From the NCBI GenBank assembly GCA_028571685.1, contig CM053143.1, positions 3,663,501 through 3,727,500 of the forward strand: a stretch of 64,000 bases of DNA. The letters are read 5' to 3'. The notes below the pieces were generated by a model. That model ran no database searches. It was not told where the DNA came from and worked only from the letters and a program-made list of their open reading frames with translations. Both the position numbers and the translations under genes were made by a program. Shown one piece after another: positions 1-12,654 of the stretch. Every line of letters begins with the position of its first letter. Within the stretch, counting starts at the first letter, position 1. This stretch comes from Heterohyrax brucei. Lineage: Eukaryota; Chordata; Mammalia; Hyracoidea; Procaviidae.

Positions 1-88
1 GGGAGAGCAGTGGAAGCTGCATATAGGTGGACATGTAAATTTATACAGGAATGTACATTTTCACTCAGTCATATTAAAAAAAAAAAAA
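1..88 (+). mobile_element. L1 3' end (element lies left of the window)
   Basis: This is the reverse complement of the extreme 3'UTR seen in L1-D (about 39995-40080) and L1-E (about 58878-58960), and it ends in an A12 tail. It is therefore the 3' terminus of a plus-strand L1 whose body lies before base 1. It abuts the minus-strand L1-A, giving a tail-to-tail pair. Confidence 0.8.
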
Positions 89-292
89 GATTGGAAAAGT
101 TTTCAGGATATGTTGAAGTCCAGTTAAACTGATCTTCTTTCAAATGTGTGTTGTCACTGCATCCAACCAAATTACTATCAACTATCTAATCTATAGCCAA
201 CCTTCTCCTTCCCTCCCTTCCCACCCTTGCAGCCATCAAAGAGTCTTTTCTTGTATGCAAGGGTCTGTTTTTAAGCCTTTATGGTTAGAGTC

Positions 293-3200
293 TCATACAA
301 TATTGTCCTTGTGCTGCTGACTGATTTCATTCAACATAATGCCTTCCAGCTGAAACCAGGTTATGAGATACTTCCCAAAATCATCATTGTTCTTTATCAT
401 CACATAGTGTTCCACTGAATACATGTACCATGATTTGTGTATACATTCATCTGTTGTTGGGCATCTGGGTTGATTCCAACTTTTTGCTATTATGTGCTGT
501 GTTGCAATAAACATTTTTGTGCATATATCTGTTAGTGTGACTGCTCTTGATTCTGTAGGATATATTCCAAGGTATGGGATTACTGGGTCAAATGGTGTAT
601 CTATTTCCAGCTTTTTAAGGAAGCACCGGACTGTGTTCCAAAGAGGTTGTATCATACTTCAGTCCCACCAGCAGTGTAGAAGAGTTCCAATCTCTCCACA
701 GCCTCTTCAGCATTTGTTGTTTTGTGTTTTTTGAATCATGGCCAACCTTGTTAGGGTGAGAGGGTGTCTTATCATAGCTTTAATTTGAATTTCTTTAATA
801 GCTAATGATCGTGAGCATTTCTGTGTGTGTCTTTTAGCTGTCTGGATAACCTCTTTAGGGAAGCATCTGTCCATCTCCTTTGCCCAATGCTTAATTGGGT
901 TATTTATCATTTTCTTGTTGATGTTTTACAGTAGCTTGTAGATTATGGAGATCAGACCTTGATCTGATACATAGCTGCCAAATATTTTTTCCCATTTTGT
1001 AGGGGGTCTGTTAATTGTTTTGACAAAGTCATTTGATGAGCAAAAGTGTTTGATTCTTAATAGTTCCCATTTATCTATTTTTTTTTTCTATTGATAATAC
1101 TTTGTCAGATTTTGAAGTCTAAGTTGTGTGTTAAGACTTACATTGTTGATTCTGTTTTTTCCTGCATGGTATTTATCATTTAGATTTGATATTTAGGTTT
1201 TTTATCCAATTTGAGATGGTTTTTATGTAAGGTGTGAGATGTGAGTCTTGTTTCAAGTTTGTGAGGATGGATATCCAATTTTGTCGGCACCATTTGTTAA
1301 AGAGACTGTTTTTATCCCAGTTTACAATGCTAGTGACTTTGTAAAATATCAGCTGTTCACAGGAAGATGGTTGCACCTCTGGGGTCTCTACTCCATTCCA
1401 CTAGTCTGTATGTCTCTTTTTGTACCAGTACCACGCTGTTCTGACTACTGCGGCAGTAATAGGTTCTAAAGATGGGTAGTGAGAGGCCTCCTAGTATGTT
1501 CTTCTTCTTCAGTAGTGCTTTGCTTTTACAGGGTTTCTTCCATTTCCAAACAAAGTTAGTGATTGTTTCTCCATCTCATTAAAAACTGTCACTGGAATTT
1601 TTGTTTGGATTGCATTGTATAAGTAGATCACTTTGGGTAAAACAGACATTTACACAATGTTAGGTCTTTCTATCCATGAGCAGGGTAGGTTTCTCCATTT
1701 ATGTAAGTGTCTCTTAGTTTCTTGCAGTAAGGTCTTGTAGTTCTCTTTGTATAGGTCTCATTTCTCTAGTTAGATTTATTCTAGGTATTTTATTTTCTTG
1801 GGGGTTATAGCAAATCGTATTGATTTGGCGATTTCTTCTTGAATGATCTCTTTGTTGGTATAAAGGAATCATACGAATTTACTTATGTTTATCTTGTATC
1901 CTAATACTTTGCTGAACTCTACTATTAGTCTGAGTAGCTTATTTATGGATTCTTTAGAATTCTCTGCATATACAATCATATCATCTGCAAACAGGGAGAT
2001 TTTTACTTCTTCTTCGCTGATGTGGGTGTCGTTTATTTCTTTGTCTTGTCTAATTGCTCTGACCAGAACTTCTAGTACAATGTTAAATAGGAGAGGTGAG
2101 TGTGGTCATCCTTGTCTAGTTCCCATTCTCAAGGGAAATTGTTTCATTCTCCATTCAGGATGATATCAGAGGTTGGCTTTGCATGCACGGCCCTTATTAC
2201 ATTGAGGAATTTGTCTTCTACCCCTATTTTGCTGAGAGTTTTTTTTTTAACCAGGAATGGGTGTTAGACTTTTCAAATGCCTTTTCTGCATCAATTGACA
2301 AAATCAGGTGATTCTTGTCTTTTGTGTTATTCATGTGGTTGATCATGTTGATTGTTTTTCTGATGTTGAACCAGACTTGCATCCCAATTATGAATCCAAC
2401 TTGGTTGTGATGAATTATTTTTGGATATGTTGTTGAATTCTATTGGCAAGGATTTTGTTGAAGATTTTTGCATCTAGGTTCATGAGTGATATTGGTCTGT
2501 AGTTCTCTTTTCTTGTTAGGACTTTCCCTGGCTTTGGTATCAGGGTTATGCTGGTTTCATATAATGAAATGAAGAGTATTCCATCCTTTTGTATGCTGTT
2601 TCAGTAGCACTGGAGTTAATTCTTGTCTAAAAGCTTCCTAGATTTCTGCAGTGAAGCCATATGGACGAGGGCTTTTTTTGGTTGGTTGTTTTTTGATGAC
2701 TTTTTCTAGGAATTTTTCCATTTCCTCTAGGTTTTCAAATCTGTTATAGTCTTTTGTAGTATTCTGTTATGATACTTTTGATTTCTATTGGATCTGTTGT
2801 GACATCTCTGATCTCATTTCTTATTTGGGTTATTTGTTTCCTTTCCTGTTATTCTTTAGTAAGTTTGATCTGATCAGTTTTGTCAATTGTTCTATTCACT
2901 AATTCATTTAGTTCTGCTCTAATCTTTATGATCTGTTTTCTTCTGGTGACTGAGGGGTTTCTCTGTTGCTCTCTTTCTACTGGTTCAAGCTGTAGGGTTA
3001 ATTCTTTGGTTTGGGTCCTTTATTCCTTACAGATGTGTGCATTTATAGAGATCAGTTGACTTCAGAGCACTGCTTTGGCTGTCCTGTAGGTTCTGGTAGG
3101 AAGTGATTTCGTTCTCATTTGATTCTATAAATTTCTTCATTTCATCCTTGATTTCTTTCATAACCCATGGTTTTTTGAGCAAGGTGTTGTTCAGTTTCCA

Positions 3201-3927
3201 TGAGTTCCAATTTGTATCTATGTTTTTTCTGCTATTGATTTAGACTTTTATAGCTTTATAGTCTGAGAAGATGCTTTGCAATAATTCAATGGTTAGGATT
3301 TTGTTGAAATTTGCTTTATGTGCTAAAACATGGTTTATTCTGGAAAATGTTCCATGTGTACTGGAGAAGAAGGTGTAGTTATCTGTTGATGAGTAGAAAG
3401 TTCTGTATATGTTTATGAAGTCTAGTTCGTTAATTGTCACAATAAGATCTTCTGTGTCTTTAATGAGTTTTTTCCTAGAAGGTCTATACAATACTAAAAG
3501 TGGACTGCTGAAGTCTCCTACTATTATTGTAGAGTGATCTATTTTATTTTTCTATGTAGTTAGTGTTTGTTCAATGTACTTAGATGCTATAATATTGGGT
3601 GCATAAATATTTAATATTAAGTCCTGCTTATGTATTGAACTTTTCAGCAATAGTGACCATCCTTGTGGACAATGGTGGATTTTACATTAAAATCTGTTTT
3701 ATCTGAGATTACTGTTGCTGTACCAGCTCTTTTTTGTATATTGTTAGCCTGGTATATATTCTTCTATAATTTAATTTTCAGTTTGTTCATATCTTTAAGT
3801 CTTGTAAGCACCATATAGATGGGTTGTGTCTTCTGATACAAGGTGTCACTCACTGTATTTTTACTGGAGCACTCAGTCCATTTACATTCAGTGTAATTAC
3901 TGATAGGTATCTGTTTAATGCTGTCAT
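293..3927 (-). pseudogene. L1-A ORF2 (endonuclease-reverse transcriptase) remnant
   Basis: L1 ORF2p cuts target DNA and reverse-transcribes the L1 RNA. The minus-strand translation shows, in order, endonuclease-domain pieces (for example 'TFFSSTHGTFSRINHVLAH' near 3300-3400), the reverse-transcriptase core with an intact FADDMIVY active-site motif (around 1960-2010), and the C-terminal region ('[19 protein letters not shown]' near 540-600). No single frame covers the gene; the longest open piece is about 120 residues. The start was set at the ATG ahead of the 'ITLNVNG' motif by comparison with L1-D. Confidence 0.85.
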
Positions 3928-4369
3928 TTTGATGTATTTATTTTTGTGTTGGTGTTTTCCCTGTTGCTCTTTATATTCTTTTCTGAGTCATTCTTTATGG
4001 GTTCATATTTTATCTTTTTCAGTGTTAGTTCTGTATTTGTTGTGACTCTTATGTTACATTTCTTGTTTTGATATTGTGCATCTTTATTATGCTTTGCAGC
4101 TACCCCTATAATCCCCCTTAAAAATCTAAGTTTAAACTCAATTTTAACTTCTATATATCTTATTAACTTCTTCTCCATCTGGAAGAAGTATAACTACTGT
4201 TGCATATCCCTGATTTTAATGTAATTGTGTTATAGTTTCGGCGATATGATCATTGGATCCTATCTTTTAATATTATAGCTTTGATTGAGTTTTGTACCTT
4301 CTCTAGCTGAGCAGGTTTCTGGATGTTGTTTCCTGCATTGCCTCCTTAAATATAGACTTAATGGTTTTG

Positions 4370-5261
4370 TTTTTCTAAGTAAAGAGCTTCTTTCAGTATT
4401 TCTTGTAGCTTTGGTTTTGTTTTTACAGTCTCTAAGTTTCTGTTTATCTGTGAATGTCTTAATTTTATCTTCATACTTGAAAGTCAGTTTTGCAGGATAT
4501 ATAATTCTTGAATGAAAGTTTTTCTCCTTCAAGGCTTTCAATGTGTCATCCCACTGCCTCTTTGCTAACATCGTTTCTGCCAAGAAGTCAGATGAAAGCC
4601 TACAGGGCTTCCCTCTGAATGTTAGTTTTGCTTTGAGTGTTGCTGCCTTTAAGAGTTTCTGCTTATGTTTTATTTTGTTAAACTTGGTTATAATATGCCT
4701 TGGTGTCTGTCTTTTAGGGTCTATTATTTGTGGCATTCAGTACACATCTTGTATATCTGTGTTCTCTTCTTTCATAATTTCAGAGATGTTTTCTGTCAGT
4801 AACTCAACAACAATATTCTCTGTGTTTTCATGTGTCCCTCCTAGTTCAGGAGCTCCAATTAATTGTAGATTGTTCCTCTTGATAGAGTCCCACATGTTTC
4901 TTAATATTTCTTCATTTCTCGTGTTTCTTTTTTCTGATTTCTCCCCATAAATGCTGGTGTCAGTAGCTCTATTTCCAAGGTCAGTAAGTCTAATTTCCAG
5001 TTGTTCAGTTCTATTCTTTTGGCTTTGAATTGAATTGTCTAATTCTGTAATTTCATTTTTGATCTATCAGATTTCAGAATGCTGGTGTTCCATCAGTTTA
5101 AACAGCTTTCTTAATTTTTTATTTAGCACTGCTGCATTTTGTATAATCTTTAGGAGGGCTCTCTATATAATCCTCTTGTACTTGACCTCCAATAGTTTCA
5201 GAAAGGCTTCTTCATGTGGGTAGTTCTTCAGTTCTTTATTTTGAAAGTTTTCTGGAGTCAT
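4370..5261 (-). pseudogene. L1-A ORF1 (RNA-binding protein) remnant
   Basis: L1 ORF1p is a trimeric, coiled-coil nucleic-acid chaperone that coats L1 RNA. The C-terminal part is readable on the minus strand over 4375-4736, with 'TPRHIITKF', 'KEKNFHSRIIYPAKLTF' and 'TDKQKLRD', all hallmarks of the ORF1p C-terminal domain. The upstream RNA-recognition and coiled-coil parts are in other frames. The start is placed at the ATG that aligns with the internal Met of L1-D ORF1. Confidence 0.8.
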
Positions 5262-6339
5262 GGGTGGATTTTATTATTATTTTTTAAGTGTTCGGTTAGT
5301 GTATGTTGCTTATGGGACATTTACAGTCTGTTTAGTTTCTCTGGTATTGCCTTAACAGGAGGTGAGGTCAAGTGCTTGGAAGGAAGTGTATCACCAGCTA
5401 CCTCTACGTGCTCCAGTGAGTGGGCCCAGTAGAATCTCTGGAGTAGTAGGCTCCACCTCGTGCCTGACAAAGACATGACCTACTTGTGGAGTCACTGAAG
5501 GGCCATCAACCAACCCTATGATATGGGTCAGTAAAGGCTGGGAGAGAAGCCACAAGGCTGTACCATAGTTATTCTCTAGGCATTCTTATTTTAAAAGATA
5601 AAAGCTATCTGACTGCTTCCTATGTCAGTCAGGCTGTCTGATGTGGTAAGCCTCATCAGCTTTTCTCAGCTGCTGCAATATAGTTCAAAGAAGGACAGTC
5701 TACTTGTCTGCTGTCATTTCCTTCTGGGGCCCTCCTGTAAGGCTGAATGTAGTTCTGCTGGAAAAGTGCTCCCTGAAATGGGACTGCCTTCCAGCCTGAG
5801 GATTAGTCCCTGCTGAGGCCTCTAGTTGGGTATTTCTGCCTCCCAGTCAAACAAGATGGCATCTCCATCAAGCTGTCCCATCCCCACAAAACAGCAGAAT
5901 TTATTGTGGAGGTTCAAAAAAAGAGGGTGGAGGGGTTGTGGTACTCTGAGTCTAGATTCAGGCTCTCAAAATGTGGCTATTCCACCCACTGATTGCTTTA
6001 GCACTGTGAGTCTGTATAGCTGCTGGCTAAGCCCATCTCTTGCCTTCTGGACAATACAAAGAAAAAAAATTAAAAATACCAGTTACCTTCAGTCCATGAT
6101 AGCTGGCCAATTCACCTAGAGTGGGGTTTGGCAAAATCAACTGGTTTCCCATTGAGTGGCATGTAGTCCAAACTGACAGCCCTATGCCATGTTCTAGGGT
6201 TCACTTGGTGTCCAGAAAGATCCGTTTAATTCTCAGTCCAGGCCTTAGTTTTCAGAAAGAATTAAGGAGATGTATTTCTAGTCCACTATCTTGACTCTGC
6301 CCCTTAAATTTTCTTCTAATGTGAATGTAAAAGCTTTCT

Positions 6340-7065
6340 GAAGCTGATTATATATTTTTTCCTAGTTATAAAAGTAACATATCAAGACAGAAAATTTGTG
6401 ACAATGTAAGAAAATATCAACAAATTTTACCCAAGATGGAATCATTTGTTAATAGCTAGGTATTTTCTTTATTCTCCATTTCATACTTAATGTTCCTGAA
6501 GCATTTTATACTTAATATTCCTGAAGCAGTTCTGGATACTGTTAAAGCAGTTTGTAAACCTAATTTTAATAAATTCATAATATTTGTGTCCATAATGTAA
6601 TTAATCATGTCCTATCCTATGTCCATATTTAACCATCTCCTCTTTCATGGATTTTGTTTGAATCTGTTTTTATCCATTATAAAATATTGCCACAAATGAA
6701 AATCCATTTGTGTATGTGTTTGTCTCATTTCTGTTGACTGAAATGTAACTGCTGAATCAAAAGCTACACAGCATTTACTGAACTATTTCTGAAAAGGATA
6801 TGAGGTAGTATGAGATGTCAAGGAAATTCATACCAATTTACAATTCTGTCAACAGTCTGTGAAAATTCAGACTCACAATTCTCATCACTGTTGTAATACA
6901 AAGATTTCATACACATATGACAGATAAAAAGTCCTTTTTTGACACACGAATTTTTTAATGTTTATTTCACATACGTTTCTTCTTTCATAAATTGTTTAGT
7001 AAGGTCTTTTGTGCAGTTTTCATTGAATCTTGGCATTTTTTTCCACTTAACTATGTGAACTATTT
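6340..7065 (-). mobile_element. Ancient L1M-type LINE fragment
   Basis: AT-rich sequence with degenerate matches, on the minus strand, to the 3' part of ancient mammalian L1 ORF2. These include the block around 6740-6900 (new-target context, 'ccaatttacaattctgtcaaca'-like). The match is by memory of L1M consensus patterns and is weak. No open frame remains. Confidence 0.4.
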
Positions 7066-7503
7066 GTCTAAGATCACTGTGACAGGAGAAGATGCGGTTA
7101 GATAGCTGAGCATCCAGTAATTAAATGCAGTGGCCCAAACAAGTTCCATGCCACTTTTGCGTGCAGACCACTAACTACAAATACGTACATGCCCTGCCCT
7201 ACTTCAAAGGAGTGAAGATTCTAATTTCCTTTTTGTCCAGTACAGAACTGTACCTTGTAAATATCAGTAATGTTTATGCAAATGTCACCACTGTGTTTCT
7301 CATCACCTATTCAATTATTTTCCTAGGTTACTCTTTTTCTTTTCATTTTTATATTCTCCTTTATAAAATATTGTTCAAAGATGTACAGTTTTTGTTTTGT
7401 TTTGAAATTCTGTTCTTTCCGGAGTATCTGCATATGCTTAAAGCTTCCTATAATATAGAAAGGCTTAGAATGAAAAGCAGTTTGTTACTGCCTTATCTTG
7501 ACC
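7066..7503. other. No recognised feature
   Basis: No family recognised. A 160-codon plus-strand open frame (7125-7607) starts here but runs on into an AfroSINE and has no recognisable domain, so it is treated as chance. Confidence 0.4.
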
Positions 7504-7641
7504 TGGATCCCTCTTATGGTGCAGTAGTTAAGGGTTTTGGCTGCTCACCAAAAGAGTGGCAGTTTAAATCCTCCAGCTGTTCCATGGAAACCTTGTGGGG
7601 CTTTTGACTCTCTTTCATAGGGTTGTTATAAATTAGAATCT
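7504..7641 (+). mobile_element. AfroSINE
   Basis: A tRNA-derived SINE. The head resembles 'ccctggtggtgcagtggtta' and is followed by 'ctgctcaccaaaagagtggc'; the tail 'catagggttgttataaatta' corresponds to the family tail 'atagggtcgctatgagtcgg'. Moderately diverged. Confidence 0.85.
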
Positions 7642-10119
7642 TCTTTCTTTCTTTAGAGGTTAATGCTATTAATCATCCTACTTTGTTTGCTCAAAATGCA
7701 TCACATTTTTCCTCAGGTTAAGCAATGTTCTAATTTAGACTAATTTGTATTTATGTGACATTTTCCCCTCCTGCACAGCTTTAAAATATACCTGGGGATT
7801 TCTAGCCATTTTATTTTTTTCCTTGCACTGTGATTTAATCATATACTTAAGTTATTTCAATCTCATATAATCTGGGTCCACACTTTATGCCTGAAGAGCA
7901 ACCCACTAGAGCTTCATGATCTCCTGCCATAGCTTGTAATCTGTAGTCTCTAAGCTTTCTTGCACTGTAGTTCTCCTGGGGCATCCCTTCACTCTTATGA
8001 ATTGGAGGCTAGGTTCCTAAACCCCTGGGCTTTCTTCTTCTTCGTTTCCACTCTATCTTTTTCCAAGTGTATATCCTGTAAAAATAACTTTTGAGAGTAT
8101 GAAGAATGAAAGTGTACTCTGAGCTTAGGTATGTTTATAAAGGTTTCAATTATCCTTTTATATGTGATTGGTGACTTACCTAGATACTGATTTCTAGAAT
8201 TAAATTTCTAGAACTTGGAAGGAATCACACATGTGTCTTCTACCTTTTACTTATTTATTTTTCCTCTCTGGAACTTCTAGATGATTTTATCTTTTAAGTG
8301 TACAGTGATCTTGATGTACTTAAATGGATTTTTTTAAAAAAATTTCCTACTCAGCACACAATTTGACCACTGTTACCTGTTATTACTTGTGAAATTTATA
8401 TGCTTTATGTCCTAGAGGGTTTGCCTCCTTCTTCCATTTTCTTTATTATTCCTTCCAAGTCAGCAGTTCAGCTGATGTCATCTCTCAGTTTAACAACAGA
8501 AACTTGAATGCAGACTAATTATCAATTTTCTCAGTGATAATAGGACTTTAAAAATTATCTATGCTAATAGAATGCTATTAAAATAAACTATGCAGTGTTT
8601 GTTTGGATATATAGAACACCTAACCAATTCTGATCTGACTCGACGGCACTTGGCTTTGGCTAACCAATTCTGAGGTTATTGACCCTGAATGATAACACCT
8701 AATTAACACCTATTTGTTTTTATGTCCTCCAATTCATTGCATGAAAATTTAAAAGCATAACTTTTGTAGAATTTTAGAACTGGAGAGAATCATTGCAACA
8801 AGAGAAGCATTTTTTAATGATGATAAAAACGATATAAATACAAAAATTAAACATTAGAATGAGGAGAACAGATGGTCAGAAATTGTGAGTGATGACTTAA
8901 TCAGAATTCACTATTAGTGATTATTATCTCTACATTATAATTTGTTTTATTTTTTCATCTTTGCAACAGTTCTGTAAAACCTACATATCCTCAGCTTTCA
9001 TCTTTGCCATCTCACTTTTTGGGGAATGGTTTTCTTATATGTTGATGCTATGGTTGAGTATTTTGTATCTTACTGATGTTTCATCTTTAGCATATGGCTT
9101 TTCAATATTAAATGTGAAGCTCATGATAAGCTTCCTTTCTAGAATATAAAGTCTAAAAGTTAGTTTAAGGCTTCACCTATGTTTTAACAGCTATGTTGCA
9201 AATATTCTGAGAGTAGTCCCCAGTAAAAGATAAATAAATAATTGAGAGAAGAAACAGAGCCCTGGAAATTTAGGGATTTTATTTTTTTATTATTACCTTT
9301 CCTTCACTTTTTCCTTGCTGTTAATGAAGAAAGACAATAAAAAGAAGCAAGCAAGCACACTGATGAAGTAATTGCACAAGTGATACATTACTGTTTGGGA
9401 GAAAGAGTAGCTTACAAAATATATCTTTTTTCCTAATGAAATTCCAGCAGATTGACTTGTATGGTTTTTGATGACAGACATATTCATGTCATTGAAAGTC
9501 TCCTGTAATTCTTTGGAAGAGTTTAGTATTTCTTCTCTAAAAAAGACTTGTTTGTTTGACATGAGCCAGTTCTATCAATTCATGTAATTTTCTTTTGATT
9601 TTTCATGTTTTAACAGAGATTACACAATTTTGTTCTTGCTTTAAATGCTGAAAAAAAAATCTTGTGTTTAAGAAATAAGAACATGTGTTGAAATTCTGTA
9701 AATGGAATAGAAAGTCATTAATTCATTCTCACAAATTCAAATAATGCACAGCTGAAGGATTTATCTTCCTGTTTTTCAATGAGTGTTCTCTGAATTAGAA
9801 GGTCTAAAATACCAAAGGGAAATAAGCTCATTTGAGGTATCAAAAAATATTTTTTGTGAATCAGTATGCCCTAGTTTTTTTGGTTTTGTTTTGGCAATCT
9901 GACAGAGTGCAAGCACATAAAGAAAACACAAGTGAAGATGACCACTGTGTACCTAATGTGCACATTGTATGACTGACTCCCTGTTGGTGTGAAGACAAGC
10001 TTTTCATATGCTCAACAGAATCCACTTACCACTCTGTTTTGTATCAAGGATTATTGAAATCACTGACTAGAGAGTGGTTTAGAAGACTATAAAGGTACAT
10101 GCACTCATGGACCCTACTA
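7642..10119. other. AT-rich DNA without a recognised gene
   Basis: Apart from a short SINE tail at 8625-8662 I recognise no element. A minus-strand open frame of 89 codons (9293-9562) encodes a possible membrane segment near its C-terminus. It resembles no family I know and has no clear splice or promoter context. Confidence 0.4.
8625..8662 (+). mobile_element. AfroSINE/RTE tail fragment
   Basis: The block 'tctgactcgacggcacttgg' matches the shared 3' tail of AfroSINE and the RTE LINEs. Only the tail is present, so it cannot be assigned to one or the other. Confidence 0.5.
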
Positions 10120-10500
10120 CACAAGACTGGGGGGCCTAAGCATAAACAAACAGCAAAGGCGCTATTGTAGATTGAGAATGAGTTTTGAAGAGAATCAGTA
10201 GGAGGATTTGGTAGAAGAACTAGATGAATCCTCTACTTTATGTCATGTAGGCAAGGAAGTTGTCTTGGGAGAAGTGAGATTTGAACTGAAAACAGGTCAT
10301 CTGACAAATGAGGATTAGAAAAAGAAAATCTTCTGTAGATTGCAGAAAGTACAAAGGATCAGAATGAGGAAAGATTTGATGTGCTTATTATCAGGAAGAA
10401 TGCCATTGTGATTGTAACATAGTGAGAGAACAGAAGGGTAGTAAAAAGAATAATCAGCAGGTGGAAACACACACAGTGATTTGGAAGCCTGATAGCTAGT
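10120..10500 (+). repeat. Ancient mammalian interspersed repeat, family unassigned
   Basis: The pattern around 'gaagtgagatttgaactgaa' followed by a purine-rich, non-coding stretch resembles a widely dispersed ancient mammalian repeat, of which a downstream part may also be present at 50330-50880. The resemblance comes from pattern memory and is weak. No open frame. Confidence 0.3.
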
Positions 10501-11282
10501 GCGAGCTTTAGTTTATATGTATTCAAGATTCACGTATATTTCAGAATGGAAGATAAAGAATAACAAGACTTTAACCCTTAACTACCTTATTTCATCAGAG
10601 CAACTTTCAGCAAAAATATTCAATTGGAAAAACCAAATACTCTGTACTTAAAAAATCTTTTCCATTACAAGTGGCAGAGTAAACAGATGTCTCCTCACCT
10701 CTCTCTGAGAACTAAGGCCCGGATGATATTTTTTATGGAGCATTGAATACCTGGGGAGCCTTAGGACCTAACATATTTGACTGGACAACAGTATCAGACT
10801 AATCTTCTCCTCTCAAAAACCGTCCAGCAACCATCCGACCTCTGCTGCTGCTGCTTCATTGTAACAGAAAACTGCAGCTTCCACAAATGGCCAGTAACAG
10901 TAACATACTTCCATTATAAGCTGGCAGGTAAAGTCTGCTGTTCCCCACTGCCTGATCAGGCCAGCCTGTTGGACAACTTCCAGCTCCCAATTCAGCACCT
11001 GGACAGCTCCCTGCATAGAAGTGCAGTTTACTTTTAAGGCTGAGGGGCTTATGTTTCTCCCTGAACATTTCTCTATTGAAAAACCTCTTTTCTCTCACTC
11101 ACATTGTAAGATGGGCTGACAGCCCCCAGTTTCTCCATAAACAGAGCAGCCTCGTTGTCACCCAATAAGCAGAGGCTTCCACCCTTGAGAGTCCACCTGG
11201 GGCAAATCACTAGAGTGATAGAGACAGCTGGTGACCAACAGTTCTCTTAGATCTGTTATCAAAGAAATCAAATAGTATCTAG

Positions 11283-12209
11283 ATGGCATGCAGGCAGCAG
11301 ACCATAATTAATCATATAAAGAAACAGCCTTCAAATGCTCCAGAAAATTCCCTAAATAAAGATTCAAAAAATTTTCCAGATGAAGAAGACTTTCTGAATC
11401 TAACAGAGGTTGAATACAAAAGAGTTATATATAAAACCCTCCTAGAGATTAAACAAAATGCAATAGAACAAAATGAAAAATTTCATAAACTATCTGAAAT
11501 GCCAGAACATCAACAATCTGCAATATATCAGATTAATAACAAAATTACAGAATTGGATAAATCTATCCAAAGCCAAAAAAGTAAGATTGAACAAATAGAA
11601 GTCAGAATCAGTGACCTAGAAGACAAAGTAACTAATGCCAGCATTTATGAGCTAAAATCAGAGAAAAGAAATAAGAAAAACAAAGAAATATTAAGAAACA
11701 TATGAGACTCCATGAAGAGGAATAATTTACATCTATTTGGAGTTCCTGAACAAGGAAAGATTAATGACAACATAGAGAGTATTGCTGTTGAGATGTTGAC
11801 AGAAAACTTCCCTGAGATTATGAACAAAGAGAACATAGGTATCCAAGATGTTTATCGAACACTGCAAAAGTTAGATCCAAAAAGAAGAACGCCAAGGCAT
11901 ATTATAATTAAGCTTAATTAGCTAAAACACAAAGAGATGCTTCTGAAGACAGCAAGGCTCAAATCAAAACTAACATTCTGAGGGAAATCCTGTAGACTTT
12001 CATCTGACTTTCTCCCTAAACAATGCTGGCTAGCAGACACATTCAAAGCCTTGAATGAGAAAAACATCCATCCTAGAATTATTTATTCTGCAAAATTGGC
12101 TATCAAATATAATGATGAAATTAAGACTTTTGAAAATAAAGAGAAATTTAAAGACTTCATAAAAACTAAACCAAAATTACATGAAATATTGAAAGAAGCT
12201 CTTCCCTAA
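11283..12209 (+). pseudogene. L1-B ORF1 remnant
   Basis: The N-terminal 140 codons are open and end in a heptad-rich coiled coil ('QIEVRISDLEDKV'). An in-frame stop follows near 11703, then the RNA-recognition region ('NNLHLFGVPEQGK') is open to 11921. More stops follow before the C-terminal domain ('HPRIIYSAKL') and the natural end at 12207-12209. The start ATG at 11283 is supported by alignment with the first Met of L1-D ORF1. Total length of about 308 codons fits the family. Confidence 0.85.
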
Positions 12210-12654
12210 ATGTGTTTTAGATGATAATTGAAGGCACTTCATCCAAATACCTAATCAATTAAGGAAGGCACAAAACTTCACCAAATCAAAGCCAAAAGCT
12301 ACAATATTATAAGGGAACCCATGATCATATCATGACAACTATAATACCATCACATTAAAAGAAGGACATACTACAATAGTTGCAGTTGTTTTTGATGCAG
12401 TGAAAATTTCAGACTCATAAAATAGTTAAAATTGATTTCAATAATTATATGTTAAGGGGAATTACATATGTACCATAAAACAGATTAACAGTATATCATT
12501 TTAAATTAAAAATCACAATACAGGAGTCTCAGCAAATATAAAATCAAAACTCATACCATCCATAAAGAAGAATGTCCCAGAACAGATTAATAAGAACTAG
12601 AGAAATCATCAACATGAAAATAAACATATCACAATAAACATATACCTATCAATA

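Larger units (their letters stand above)
89..6304 (-). mobile_element. L1-A, near full-length L1 LINE, disrupted
   Basis: A minus-strand L1 of about 6.2 kb. Reading right to left it has a 5'UTR (about 5262-6304, starting with a 'ggcagagtcaagat'-type L1 5' end), ORF1 (about 4370-5261), ORF2 (about 293-3927) and a short piece of 3'UTR. The terminal 3'UTR block present in L1-D (40080-40790) is missing here; the element breaks at about base 89 against the poly-A of another L1. Both ORFs are split by many stops and frameshifts, so this is an old, inactive copy. Confidence 0.95.

Noticed and set aside
7125-7607. 160-codon plus-strand open frame
   Set aside because: Its 3' end is the AfroSINE at 7504-7641, and the rest is low-complexity hydrophobic sequence without a domain.
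9293-9562. 89-codon minus-strand frame with a hydrophobic C-terminal segment
   Set aside because: AT-rich context, no family, no supported splice or promoter signal; open frames of this length occur by chance.
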